This document shows, piece by piece, positions 8,789-17,673 of a stretch of DNA of 64,000 nt; positions within the stretch are counted from its first letter, which is position 1, and every line of letters begins with the position of its first letter. The notes below the pieces were generated by a model, which was not told the DNA's origin, did not search any database, and was given only the letters and a program-made list of their open reading frames with translations. The stretch covers positions 186,001 to 250,000 of the forward strand of contig NZ_CAAF010000082.1 of assembly GCF_000359125.1 (NCBI RefSeq), read 5' to 3'. Source of the stretch: Mesorhizobium sp. STM 4661 (GTDB lineage Bacteria; Pseudomonadota; Alphaproteobacteria; Rhizobiales; Rhizobiaceae). Made by a program: the position numbers and the translations under genes.

Positions 8789-10588
8789 TCACAATCGCAC
8801 GAGATTTCTGTCGCTGAGCTGCGCGACAGCGGCGTCGAGCTCATCGGAAATCCGCTGCGGACCCCAATTGCCTGCCCGGCCCGCAATGGCGGCGATCTGC
8901 TTCAAATCGCCCATGGTCAGGGAGCCGCCGATAGCGAGCGTCGTGCGCCGCATGACGATATCGGTGAGATGCTCGACGAATTCGTTGCGGACGATGTAGT
9001 CGATTTCGGATGTGCCGTAGTCGCTCGCCCCCGGCAGGCGATCTTCATTGCTCCACGGGCTTTGGTGGCGGGCGATCTGCAACGCCTTGGTTCCATAGCG
9101 CGACAGAAGCTGGTCGAGACGGCGTTCGTCGGCGCCTGAAGCCGACCTGGCCTCGGCCAGCCAGGCGGCCCGCGCCGCAGCCGCGGTTGGAAAACCCTTG
9201 CCGCCGCCGATCGGCATCGATCGCGTGGTAACCTTGCGGCCGCGTCCCAGCCGATTGAGCACCGTGTCGGCAACCTCTTCGGCAAAACCGCGAAACGTCG
9301 TCCATTTGCCGCCGACCAGCGAGATGATCGGAAACGGACGCGAAGGGTCCGGCTCGACGACCGGCGCCGAATGGTCACGGCTGATCAAGCCGGGGACCGA
9401 GGCGTCGGATGCGGGCAAGGGTCTGATGCCGCTATAGGCGTAGACGATCTGGTCGCGTCCGAAGGTCATGCCCGGCATCAGCGCACGCACGCTTTCGAGC
9501 AGATAGTCGATCTCTTGCGGTTCGCAGCGCACCGTGTCGGGATTGTCGGCCTGGATGTCGGTCGAGCCGACCAGTGCCAGACCGAGATAGTCGTAGACAA
9601 GGCAGATGCGGCCGTCATCGGCTTCGAAGTAGAGCATGCGGCCCGCCAGGCTTCGCACCAGCTCGTCATGCTTCAACAGGATGTGCGAGCCCTTGGTGCC
9701 GCCGATCATTTTCGACGGCGCGCCGAGCAAGGCGTTGACATCGTCGATCCACGGGCCGGCGGCGTTGACGACCAGTTTCGGCCGCACCGAAAACACGCCG
9801 CCATCCTCGGACCGGCCCTCGTCTTCTGACTGGCCCCCGACTTTTGACTGGCCCCGGTCTTTTGACTGGAAAGTCAGCACCCCGCCGGACGACGAAATCA
9901 GCGCCGTGTAGTTGGCGGCCGCGGCGAGCATATTTGCCGCCAATCCGTCGGTGATCAGCTCGAGCACCAGCCTTTCGGGATGACTGATCTTGGCGTCGTA
10001 GTAGGTGCCGGTGGCGACGATCGACCTGGTCAGCGCCGGCATGTCGCGCAGCGCCCGCCGCCTTCCGACCAGCCGGTGGCGCGGCATCACCCTGTGCCGC
10101 GACCCGTAAAAATCGTAGATCGCCAGACCGATCTTGATGAGGATGGCGCCACGGCTGCGCGGCGCGCTGGTCGAGCCCAGCAGCGTGCGCAGCGCCGCCC
10201 ACATGCCTTTGCTCCAGGAAAAGATCGGGATGACCGTCGGCAGCGGGCTGACATAGTGCGGCGCGTTCTTCAGCAAGAGATTGCGCTCCAGCGTCGACTG
10301 CGCCACCAGTCCGAACTCGCCCGTTTCGAGATATTTGAGACCACCATGGATCAGCCGCGAGGGCGCTGCACTGGTGCCCGATCCGAAATCGCCCTTGTCG
10401 ACGATCAGGCAGCTGACGCCTTGCGCGCACAGATCGCGAAACAGGCCGGCGCCATTGATGCCGGCGCCAAGAATGACGACGTCGACGTCGCCCGTTCTGG
10501 CCATGGCGGCGATGCGCCCAGTGTGGTTCGGTACGGAGTGGTCCGGTACAGCGGAGTACGACAGGCCGGCGGCGTCGGCAGGATTCAT
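8789..10588 (-). CDS. GlpD/EryB-like FAD-dependent polyol-phosphate dehydrogenase
   Basis: A flavoprotein of the glycerol-3-phosphate dehydrogenase family, 599 residues from ATG 10588, which overlaps the stop of the DeoR gene (ATGA). It has the FAD motif 'VVILGAGINGAGLFRDL' at residues 37-53, 'SAAPSRLIHGGLKYLETG', 'VVNAAGPWIDDV' and 'LVGGKWTTFRGFAEEVADT', followed by the C-terminal helical domain. ATG 10504 (MARTGDVDVV) would give a more usual N-terminus. With an FGGY kinase and a DeoR regulator in the same operon this looks like a polyol-phosphate dehydrogenase, for example of the erythritol-phosphate type (EryB); plain GlpD activity is the alternative. Residues 241-264 carry a six-residue tandem repeat not seen in the family. 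Confidence 0.85.
   Translation of the reverse strand: MNPADAAGLSYSAVPDHSVPNHTGRIAAMARTGDVDVVILGAGINGAGLFRDLCAQGVSCLIVDKGDFGSGTSAAPSRLIHGGLKYLETGEFGLVAQSTLERNLLLKNAPHYVSPLPTVIPIFSWSKGMWAALRTLLGSTSAPRSRGAILIKIGLAIYDFYGSRHRVMPRHRLVGRRRALRDMPALTRSIVATGTYYDAKISHPERLVLELITDGLAANMLAAAANYTALISSSGGVLTFQSKDRGQSKVGGQSEDEGRSEDGGVFSVRPKLVVNAAGPWIDDVNALLGAPSKMIGGTKGSHILLKHDELVRSLAGRMLYFEADDGRICLVYDYLGLALVGSTDIQADNPDTVRCEPQEIDYLLESVRALMPGMTFGRDQIVYAYSGIRPLPASDASVPGLISRDHSAPVVEPDPSRPFPIISLVGGKWTTFRGFAEEVADTVLNRLGRGRKVTTRSMPIGGGKGFPTAAAARAAWLAEARSASGADERRLDQLLSRYGTKALQIARHQSPWSNEDRLPGASDYGTSEIDYIVRNEFVEHLTDIVMRRTTLAIGGSLTMGDLKQIAAIAGRAGNWGPQRISDELDAAVAQLSDRNLVRL
9797..9868 (-). repeat. 18-bp tandem repeat inside the dehydrogenase gene
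   Basis: About three and a half copies of an 18-base unit (consensus GACTTTTGACTGGCCCCG on the plus strand). They encode the polar, charged sequence KDRGQS-KVGGQS-EDEGRS-EDGG, residues 241-264. Because the unit is a multiple of three, changes in copy number keep the frame. It lies between the strands before 'VFSVRPKLVVNAAGPW', so it should form a surface loop. Confidence 0.75.
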
Positions 10589-11361
10589 GGCCGCGCCATG
10601 TTGACGACGCGCAGTTTTACGCCGGCCTGTTCGAGCTTTTGCGCCTGCGCGTCGCTTATGCCGTCCGTCGTCAGCACCGCGTCGAAGCGGGTCAGATCGT
10701 CGAAGACATGCAGGGCGACCTTGTCGAACTTGGAATGGTCGACGGCAAGAATGCGTTTGGTCGACGCGGCAAACATCGCTTGCTTGACGCGCACCACATG
10801 CTGATCCTGGATGAACGCGGTGGTGCCTGAGATCGCCGAAGCCGAGCAGATCAAAAGATTGGCGCGCAGTTGCGCCACGGCATTCTCGCAGACGATGCCG
10901 ATATAGGCATTGTAGGTGCGGTGGTACTGACCACCGAGACAGATGAAATCGATGTCGTCGACATTGGTCAGCAGCGCCGCGGTCGCCACGCTGTTGGTGA
11001 TGACGGTCAATGGCTTGATGTCGAGCAGCAGCGGCGCGATCGCGTTCGCCGTCGTCGAATCGTCCAGCATGACCGACTGGCCGGCTTCGATATAGTCCAG
11101 CGCCGCATGCGCCAGCGCGTCCTTCTCCGCCCTGCCGACCGTCACCCGGTAGCGGAAAGCGCTTTCATAGAGGCCGGAAGGCTGCACGGTCACGGCGCCA
11201 TGCAGCTTGCGCAGCACGCCTTGATGCGCCAACTGGTCGATGTGTCGGTGGATGGTCATGCGCGACACGCCGAAATGCTCGACCAGATCGTCGATGCGTA
11301 CCTGGCCGAGCTTGATCACATAATCGGCGATCTCCTCGCGCCGTTCGTCGGCCTTGATCAT
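10585..11361 (-). CDS. DeoR-family transcriptional regulator
   Basis: A 258-residue DeoR/GlpR repressor. Residues 1-55 hold the winged helix 'IDDLVEHFGVSRMTIHRHID' and 'LRKLHGAV'; the rest is the DeoRC sugar-phosphate sensor domain with 'MLDDSTTANAIAPLL', 'VITNSVATAALL' and 'ILAVDHSKFDK'. ATG 11361 overlaps the stop of the kinase gene upstream, and its own stop overlaps the start of the dehydrogenase gene, so all three are translated from one message. A sugar-phosphate made by the kinase is the likely inducer. It is one of two candidates for the protein that binds the paired operators at 8634 and 13245. Confidence 0.93.
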   Translation of the reverse strand: MIKADERREEIADYVIKLGQVRIDDLVEHFGVSRMTIHRHIDQLAHQGVLRKLHGAVTVQPSGLYESAFRYRVTVGRAEKDALAHAALDYIEAGQSVMLDDSTTANAIAPLLLDIKPLTVITNSVATAALLTNVDDIDFICLGGQYHRTYNAYIGIVCENAVAQLRANLLICSASAISGTTAFIQDQHVVRVKQAMFAASTKRILAVDHSKFDKVALHVFDDLTRFDAVLTTDGISDAQAQKLEQAGVKLRVVNMARP

Positions 11362-12893
11362 GCAGTTCCCCCAATGTCTTGCCCCGCCAGTCTTTCGATC
11401 TCGGGCCATAGCGGCTTGAGCGATTCGGCAATGCGGCAGTAAAGAGAAAACCGGTCCTCGAAAACAGCGCTGCGCGCCTTGTCGGGCAGATATTCGCGGC
11501 TCACCTTGCTGACGGCCCGCGCCCCCTGTTGCGGCGAGGCAAACAGGCCAACCGCGGCGCCGGCACAAAGGGCTGCGCCGAAGGCCGCCGCCTCGTCGGT
11601 CGAGGTGACGATGACCGGCACGTCGAGCACATCGGCAAACATCTGCGCTAAGGCCGGATTGCGCGAGCCGCCGCCGGTAAGCCGCACCTCGCGAACGGCA
11701 AAGCCGTCGCGCAGCGCTTCGACATGCGTGCGGTGATTGAACACGATGCCTTCCAGCACCGCCTTCAGCATGTCGCCACGATCGTGCCAGCCATGCAGGC
11801 CGAGAAAGCTGGCACTGGCGGCATTGCCGTAGGGCGAACCGAACAGATAAGGATGGAAGAAGATGGTCGAAGGCTTGCCGAGTGCTGCGTCGATCTCTGC
11901 CGCCAGCATCTCGTGGATCGAGCCGCCGGTCCTTTTGGTTTCGTCCTGTTCCGAGCGGCAGAGCGTGTCGAGGAACCAGTCGTAATTCGCCGTCGAGGCC
12001 GGTGAGATCGACATGTTGTTCCAACGCCCGCGGTCGATGGCGTTGCGGCAGAACCAGCGCTGGTCGACACGCGGCTCGGCGGAGACGATTTCGTTGATCG
12101 AATAAGTGCCGGCGACGATGCTGACCACGCCCTCCTCGTGGCCGCCCATACCAAGCGCCGAGGCCGTGACGTCATGCAGGCCACAAGCGACGGGCGTGCC
12201 TTCGGCAAGCCCGGTCAGCGCCGCTGCATCGGCGGTGACGGTGCCCACGATATCGGCCGAATGCGCCACCGGCGGCAAGGCGTCGAACAATGCCTCAAGA
12301 CCGAAGATGCGCATCGCCTCGGGCGCATAGCTTTGCGTGCGCATATTGGTGAAGGAGGTGCTCGCCTCGGTGAGGTCGGTGCCAATGGTGCCGGTCAAGC
12401 AGAAACGCAGCCAGTCCTTGCACGCGAATATGTGAGCTATCCGCTTGAAGCGCTCCGGATCGTGTTCCCGCAACCAGACCAACAACGACGACGGCGAGGA
12501 AGCGTGCGGTACCTGGCCCGTCACGGCGAGCGCCTCGGTGAAGACCTGATTTTGCGACCATCTGTCGACGATTTCACCTGCCCGGCTGTCCAACGACAAT
12601 ATGCCGGGACCCAGCGGCCGGCGCTCCCTGTCGAGCAGGTAGACGCCGTCGCCATGCGCGGTCGCCGCCACCGCCTTGATGTCGCTGGCCGGCCTGCCAC
12701 TCAAGGCAATGGCCTCGCCGATCGCCTCGGCGGTCGCCTGCCAGAGGCCCGCCATGTCGCGTTCGACCCAGCGCGCATGCGGCATCGATTGCGGCACACG
12801 TCGCCGCGCCACCGCCAATTGCGAGCCGTCGGCATCGAAGATCACCGCCTTCGTCACCGTCAGGCCGTTGTCGATCCCAAGCAGGCTGGACAT
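11358..12893 (-). CDS. FGGY-family carbohydrate (polyol) kinase
   Basis: A 511-residue kinase of the FGGY family. The N-terminal domain starts 'LLGIDNGLTVTKAVIFDADG' (phosphate-1 loop) and has 'VAATAHGDGVYLLD'; the C-terminal domain has 'MGGHEEGVVSIVAGTYSINE' and the adenosine motif 'LTGGGSRNPALAQMFADVL'. ATG 12893 has GGAGGGGG just upstream. It is the first gene of the kinase-DeoR-dehydrogenase operon. Phosphorylation of an incoming polyol or keto-sugar is the likely role. The sequence alone does not separate erythritol, xylulose or related substrates. Confidence 0.88.
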   Translation of the reverse strand: MSSLLGIDNGLTVTKAVIFDADGSQLAVARRRVPQSMPHARWVERDMAGLWQATAEAIGEAIALSGRPASDIKAVAATAHGDGVYLLDRERRPLGPGILSLDSRAGEIVDRWSQNQVFTEALAVTGQVPHASSPSSLLVWLREHDPERFKRIAHIFACKDWLRFCLTGTIGTDLTEASTSFTNMRTQSYAPEAMRIFGLEALFDALPPVAHSADIVGTVTADAAALTGLAEGTPVACGLHDVTASALGMGGHEEGVVSIVAGTYSINEIVSAEPRVDQRWFCRNAIDRGRWNNMSISPASTANYDWFLDTLCRSEQDETKRTGGSIHEMLAAEIDAALGKPSTIFFHPYLFGSPYGNAASASFLGLHGWHDRGDMLKAVLEGIVFNHRTHVEALRDGFAVREVRLTGGGSRNPALAQMFADVLDVPVIVTSTDEAAAFGAALCAGAAVGLFASPQQGARAVSKVSREYLPDKARSAVFEDRFSLYCRIAESLKPLWPEIERLAGQDIGGTA

Positions 12894-13476
12894 GACCCCC
12901 TCCGGCTCAGCGCTTGCCGATATGCGTCGCGAACTCGTCCTCGGGCGGGCTAGAGCAAAGGATGTTCACGTTGAACCATCTGCGTGTCGCTGGACATCAT
13001 GGAAACCATCCCTCGTCGGGCAGCCACCCGGCGACCGCAACACCACTCCTGCCATCCCGCCACAAGAGCAGGATCCTGATGCGCTGCGCTTTGACGCCGG
13101 CGGAGAAGGCTGCCGCTTCATCCCTGTCGATGGCGTGGATTCCCTTTTCGTTGCGATGCCCCTGTGAACACAGAGGCGGCGAACAAGCTGCGGCCGAACA
13201 CAGCGGCGAGAATACCGAGCCAACGGAATCGACCGTACTATGGTGTTAAATTAACGTCAATGTGTGTGATTTTCCGAGGCCGATCCGCAAATATGGCTTA
13301 TTGGGTCTTTTGCGAACCTTCGACGAGCGGGGTCCGACAGGCTCTTGCAAACAGTCGGCGACTCTTTGCATGTATGGCGGCTGTCAACCAGGGCCTGTCT
13401 CGTTAGGGCCTTGGGCACAGCCGGCGAAGGCTGGATCGACGGTTCACCTTGAAAGGCTTGACTGGGCTCGGGCAGG
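12894..13476 (-). other. Promoter region and long 5' leader of the kinase operon
   Basis: 583 bases without a convincing gene. The paired promoter/operator is at 13227-13278. Downstream of it about 330 bases of predicted leader run to the kinase ATG; reading frames here have no family character. From 13280 to 13476 lies the presumed promoter area of the plus-strand gene at 13477, where I see no clear motif. Confidence 0.45.
13227..13278 (-). promoter_or_regulatory. Promoter with palindromic operator, copy 2 (kinase operon)
   Basis: On the minus strand TTGACG (13255-13260) and TACGGT (13232-13237) are 17 bases apart. The perfect palindrome GTTAA-T-TTAAC (13245-13255) lies between them and touches the -35. 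The flanks ATCACAYAY and GGTCGATT are shared with copy 1 at 8615-8666. The repressor would overlap the RNA polymerase site in both cases. Confidence 0.7.
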
Positions 13477-14373
13477 ATGGCGCTGGACGTGGAAGATATT
13501 GCCGGCCATCCGGCATTGCACCGCTCTGTGCGGGCGCAATCGCAGGCGTTGCTCCAGGCTTACGAAGCCAATCCGCGGCTCGCTTCCGTGTTCGCCACGC
13601 AGCAGCGCTGGCTGATGGCCCATGTCGGTCTCGCCCTGCATTTCAGGCTGCAGGCAAATGACGACCGTACAGGACTGACGACCGCACTTTTCATCGACAT
13701 GATATGCCGGCATTCAGTAGCCAGCCGCAACACCGCCGATGCCTTCATCAAGGAGATGCTGCACTACAAATTCGTCCAGCATCTGCCGAGCAGGGACGGG
13801 CGTAGCCGCCCCTTGCTGCCGGCAGCGGCCACACAGGAGGCCGTGGCTGGCTGGGTCATGGCCCATCTTGCGACGCTGGACAGTCTCGACGACGGACGTC
13901 GGCTCGCCGCCTTTGCAGCAAGAGCGGACGCTCTTGGCGAATTGCAGCCGCTGGTGGCGGATGGCCTGCTTTCGTCCCATCCGGTGCGCGAACCGAAACA
14001 GACCTTTTCCTTGTTCACCTGGCTCAACAATGGCGGCGTCGTCATGGACTGGCTTATGTCAGGCGTAGATCCCAACCATGCCGGGCTCGACCAGATCCCG
14101 ACCGGCATCGTCTCGATCGCAGAGTTCGCAAATTGGCTGAAGCTTTCCCGGACCCACCTTGCCCGCAAATTGCGCGATGCCGAGCAACTCGGCAGCATCG
14201 GCTGGCTGGGTCAGCGGGGCCATTCGGTCATGTGGGTGTCGAACGATTTCTATCAGGAGTACATGACCGCCCAGGCCGTGAAGCTCGCGATCATCGACGC
14301 AGCCTTCGAAAACTGTTCCCTGCCAGAGCGTCGGAACCGGACCAGGCTCCCACTTTTGGGCCCGGCGCTTTAG
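13477..14373 (+). CDS. Putative winged-helix DNA-binding protein, function unknown
   Basis: A 298-residue soluble protein. The N-terminal part (residues 1-170) is helical with no family that I recognise. The C-terminal part has a helix-turn-helix-like stretch 'SIAEFANWLKLSRTHLARKL' (near residues 213-232) followed by a wing-like 'LGSIGWLGQRGHSVMWVS', which suggests a MarR- or Crp-like winged helix. ATG 13477 follows GGGCAGG. The next gene on the same strand is the HAL-family protein at 14496, so it could regulate that gene, but a hairpin lies between the two. The call rests on pattern only. Confidence 0.5.
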   Translation: MALDVEDIAGHPALHRSVRAQSQALLQAYEANPRLASVFATQQRWLMAHVGLALHFRLQANDDRTGLTTALFIDMICRHSVASRNTADAFIKEMLHYKFVQHLPSRDGRSRPLLPAAATQEAVAGWVMAHLATLDSLDDGRRLAAFAARADALGELQPLVADGLLSSHPVREPKQTFSLFTWLNNGGVVMDWLMSGVDPNHAGLDQIPTGIVSIAEFANWLKLSRTHLARKLRDAEQLGSIGWLGQRGHSVMWVSNDFYQEYMTAQAVKLAIIDAAFENCSLPERRNRTRLPLLGPAL

Positions 14374-14431
14374 GCCGCTTCAATGGAAACAGCGCAGCTT
14401 TCCTATTTCAGGCTGGCATGAGCGAGACACT

Positions 14432-14455
14432 AGCCGGGCAGCGGGCTGCCCGGCT
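14432..14455 (+). terminator. Perfect hairpin between the winged-helix and HAL-like genes
   Basis: AGCCGGGCAG (14432-14441) pairs with CTGCCCGGCT (14446-14455) around a four-base loop. No T tract follows, so it could be a pause, a weak terminator or an RNA-stabilising element between the two genes. Confidence 0.5.
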
Positions 14456-14495
14456 ACACCAAGGAATTGCATTGCCGAATTGGGGGGAAGCATTC

Positions 14496-16040
14496 ATGAC
14501 ATCGACGCCCGTCCGACTGACCGCCGCGCCGCTGCGGACGCAGGACATTGCCGCCATTGCCCGCCGCCACGCACTGGTCGAGGTCTCGCCCGAGGTGGAC
14601 GCCCTGATCCGCGCCAGCCGCGCGGTGATCGAACGCCATGCGGCGGAGAACCGTCCGGTCTACGGGTTGACCACCGCGCTGGGTGCTGCCGTGGATACGC
14701 CGCTGGGCGGGGAGGATCTGATCGCCTATCAGCGGCGGGTTTCCTTTGGTCATGCGGTCGGCTTCGGGCCGGCTTTGCCGCGGGAGGCGGTGCGCGCGAT
14801 GATGGCGGTGCGGATCGCCGGCATGGCCGCCGGCGGCACCGGCATTTCCCCGGCTGTGTTCGATGGGCTTGTCGCAGCGCTGAACGCCGGCATGCATCCC
14901 GTGGTGCCGTCGCTCGGCTCGCTGGGTGCGGCCGATCTCGCGCCGCTCGCCCATATGACGCTGGGCCTGCTTGGCCACGGCCAGGCGGAATATGGCGACG
15001 AGACCATGCCGGCGGCCGAGGCACTCGAACGCGCCGGGCTGAAGCCGCTCGACATCCATGCCAAGGACGGCCATGCCATCATCGTCGCCAACAGCCTGTC
15101 TGTCGCTCAGGCCTGCCTGGCGCTGGAGGACATCGAGCGGGCTTTCCAGTGGTCGCTCAAAGCTGTCGCGCTGAATTTGGAGGCGTTCCGCGCCAATGTC
15201 AGTTCGCTCGACGACTCGGCCATGGCGGCAAGGCCCGCCTTCGGCCAGAGAGCGGTGGCGGCACGGCTGCGTGAGCTGTTGTCGGGCAGCACGCTATTCA
15301 CGGAAGGCGCCGCCCGGCGGATCCAGGATCCGCTGAGCTATCGCTGCGTGCCGCAGGTCTGGGGCGCGCTTCTCCATGCGATCGACGAGGCCAGAGCCGC
15401 GACCGAAATCGAATTGGCCAGTTCTGGAGACAATCCGGTCGTCCTGGCCGAGGAGGACCGGATCGTCTCGCATGGCAATTTCGACATGACCGCTTTCGTC
15501 CTGTCCTGGGAGCGGCTCGGCCAGGCGTTGGCTCATGCGGCGGCGGGCATTGCCAACCGGACGATCAAACTCATGTCCCCTGCGGTAGCGGGCCTGCCGC
15601 GTTTCCTGGCGGCAAACGGCCAGAACCGCATGGGCTTTGCAATTTTACAGAAACCTGTTTCAGCGATGGAAGCTGAAATCCGCTTTCTCGCCAACCCGAT
15701 CTCTTTGACCCCGATCGCGGTTTCGGACTGGGTCGAGGATCAGTCGTCGATGGCGCCAGCTGTCATCGCCAAGGTGAACCAGATCATCGAACGGTTCCGC
15801 TACCTCGTCGCCATGGAACTCATCTCTTCGGCCTACGCCGCGGAAATCCGGGGTGTAGCGGACAAATTGGGCCGCGGTGCCGACCAGGCCTACAGGACGG
15901 TGCGCGATCGGGTTGCGCCTCTCGAGGAGGACCGGGAATTGGGCTGCGATGTCGCCAGCATCGCCGCCATGATCGCGCAATCCGGTCCTCAGTCGATGTC
16001 GAAGGACACACCCTGCGCAAGCGGCAGCGCCTTGGAATAG
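14496..16040 (+). CDS. HAL/PAL-family protein lacking the MIO triad
   Basis: A 514-residue member of the aromatic amino-acid lyase (histidine/phenylalanine ammonia-lyase) superfamily, usual length. Family landmarks are clear: VYGLTTALG at 55-63, ANSLS (Asn199), RIQDPLSYRCVPQV (275-288), SSGDNPVVL, SHGNFD (325-330) and VEDQSSMAP (Glu414). The loop that forms the MIO cofactor from Ala-Ser-Gly normally reads GSxGASGDLAPLAH; here it is GSLGAADLAPLAH, so the Ser and Gly are gone and one residue is missing (143-147). The catalytic Tyr of QDPYS is also swapped to QDPLSY. Normal ammonia-lyase chemistry is therefore doubtful. GGGGGG stands before ATG 14496. The 3' end overlaps the convergent dehydrogenase gene by 52 bases. 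Confidence 0.85.
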   Translation: MTSTPVRLTAAPLRTQDIAAIARRHALVEVSPEVDALIRASRAVIERHAAENRPVYGLTTALGAAVDTPLGGEDLIAYQRRVSFGHAVGFGPALPREAVRAMMAVRIAGMAAGGTGISPAVFDGLVAALNAGMHPVVPSLGSLGAADLAPLAHMTLGLLGHGQAEYGDETMPAAEALERAGLKPLDIHAKDGHAIIVANSLSVAQACLALEDIERAFQWSLKAVALNLEAFRANVSSLDDSAMAARPAFGQRAVAARLRELLSGSTLFTEGAARRIQDPLSYRCVPQVWGALLHAIDEARAATEIELASSGDNPVVLAEEDRIVSHGNFDMTAFVLSWERLGQALAHAAAGIANRTIKLMSPAVAGLPRFLAANGQNRMGFAILQKPVSAMEAEIRFLANPISLTPIAVSDWVEDQSSMAPAVIAKVNQIIERFRYLVAMELISSAYAAEIRGVADKLGRGADQAYRTVRDRVAPLEEDRELGCDVASIAAMIAQSGPQSMSKDTPCASGSALE

Positions 16041-17500
16041 TTCACCGTGTTGGTGGCGCGGCGCATATAGGCCTTCCAGGCATCGGAGCCCGACTCGCGG
16101 CCGCCGCCGGTTTCCTTCTCGCCGCCGAAGGCGCCGCCGATCTCGGCGCCCGACGTGCCGATATTGACGTTGGCGATGCCGCAGTCCGAACCGTCGACGC
16201 CGAGGAAGCGCTCGGATTCCTGCAGATCGCGGGTGAAGATCGACGACGACAGGCCGGCGCCGACCGCATTATGCTCATCGAGCACGGCGTCGAAGTCCGA
16301 ATATTTCATCACATAGAGGATCGGCGCAAAGGTCTCTTCGGTCACCGGCGAGACCTGCTTCGGCATTTCGACCAATGCAGGATGCACATAATAGGCGTCG
16401 GGATGGCCGTTCTCGACCCGCGTGCCGCCGGTCACCTTGCCGCCATGAGCGGCGGCTTCCTTCAACGCCTTCTGCATGCTGTCGAAGGCAGCCTTGTCGA
16501 TCAGCGGACCGACCAGCGAAGAAGTCTCCAAGGGGTTGCCGACCGAAACGCTTTCGTAGGCCTTCTTGAGGCGCGGCACCAAGGCGTCATAGACGCTGTC
16601 ATGCACGAACAGGCGCCGAAGCGTCGTGCAGCGCTGGCCAGCCGTGCCCATGGCGCCGAAGGCGATGGCGCGCAAGGCCATGTCGAGATCGGCCGTCGGG
16701 CAGACGATACCGGCATTGTTGCCGCCGAGTTCCAGCACGGCGCGCGCGAAGCGCTTCGCCAGCCGCGGACCGACATCCCTGCCCATGCGGGTCGAGCCGG
16801 TGGCCGAAACCAGCGGCACCTTGGGATGATCGACCAGGATTTCGCCGACGGCGCGGTCGCCAATCAGCACCGGCGCCAGGCCTTCTGGAGCATCGCCGAA
16901 GCGCTTGGCCGCGCGCTTGAAGATCGCCGCGCAGGCAAGCGCCGTCAGCGGCGTCTTTTCCGATGGCTTCCACACCACGGCGTCGCCGCAGACCAGCGCA
17001 AGTGCCGCGTTCCACGACCAAACCGCGACCGGGAAGTTGAAGGCCGAGATGACGCCGACGACGCCCAGCGGGTGCCAGGTCTCCATCATGCGATGTCCTG
17101 GGCGTTCGGTGGCGATGGTCAGGCCGTAGAGCTGGCGGGAAAGGCCGACGGCGAAATCGCAGATGTCGATCATCTCCTGCACTTCGCCGAGGCCTTCGGA
17201 AGGGATTTTTCCGACCTCGATCGACACCAGCCGGCCGAGCTCGGCCTTGTGCGCGCGCAATTCCTCGCCGAGCAGCCGCACCAGCTCGCCGCGCTTCGGT
17301 CCTGGAACCAGCCGCCAGGTCTGGAAAGCCTTGTGCGCGGCATCGATGGTCTTTGCCGCATCGGCCGGCGAAATCGTCTTCAGCGCCGCGATCTGCTCGC
17401 CCGTCACCGGGCTGCGCACGACAAGGTCGCCGCCCGAAAGCGCGTCCTTGGCGACTCCCAGTTTCTCCAGAAGCCCGGCCGTTTCCTTCGCAATCGTCAT
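15989..17500 (-). CDS. amaB: ALDH7-type dehydrogenase (alpha-aminoadipate semialdehyde / piperideine-6-carboxylate)
   Basis: A 503-residue NAD-dependent aldehyde dehydrogenase. It has Asn154 (ISAFNFPVAVWSWN), Glu257 (LELGGNN) and the nucleophile Cys291 (TAGQRCTTLRR). The C-terminal block 'GGAFGGEKETGGGRESGSD' followed by 'WKAYMRR' is the signature of the ALDH7/antiquitin subfamily, which oxidises alpha-aminoadipate semialdehyde in lysine degradation. ATG 17500 is preceded by AAAGGGAC. With the glutaryl-CoA dehydrogenase at 27405, it is a second lysine-degradation gene in the window, though the two are not in one operon. Confidence is high in the subfamily, lower in the gene symbol. Confidence 0.88.
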   Translation of the reverse strand: MTIAKETAGLLEKLGVAKDALSGGDLVVRSPVTGEQIAALKTISPADAAKTIDAAHKAFQTWRLVPGPKRGELVRLLGEELRAHKAELGRLVSIEVGKIPSEGLGEVQEMIDICDFAVGLSRQLYGLTIATERPGHRMMETWHPLGVVGVISAFNFPVAVWSWNAALALVCGDAVVWKPSEKTPLTALACAAIFKRAAKRFGDAPEGLAPVLIGDRAVGEILVDHPKVPLVSATGSTRMGRDVGPRLAKRFARAVLELGGNNAGIVCPTADLDMALRAIAFGAMGTAGQRCTTLRRLFVHDSVYDALVPRLKKAYESVSVGNPLETSSLVGPLIDKAAFDSMQKALKEAAAHGGKVTGGTRVENGHPDAYYVHPALVEMPKQVSPVTEETFAPILYVMKYSDFDAVLDEHNAVGAGLSSSIFTRDLQESERFLGVDGSDCGIANVNIGTSGAEIGGAFGGEKETGGGRESGSDAWKAYMRRATNTVNYSKALPLAQGVSFDID

Positions 17501-17673
17501 TTTTGTCCCTTTCAGACCCGTCGCCCACAGGACGGATGTCAAAGCCTTGCGCGATGCACCATCGGGCACATCAGGCGCTGTCATGGCGTCGCATTACTCG
17601 TTTCAGGGAAAAATCGCCACCCCGGCATGGTCCAAGCCCAGGCTGCGCGATTGAGCCAGACGGGTGAAGTGTT

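Noticed and set aside
12940..13167. A plus-strand frame ending in FDAGGEGCRFIPVDGVDSLF that looks protein-like.
   Set aside because: No start with a ribosome binding site and no family that I recognise; most of the frame runs antisense to the kinase gene. It is best seen as leader or remnant DNA.
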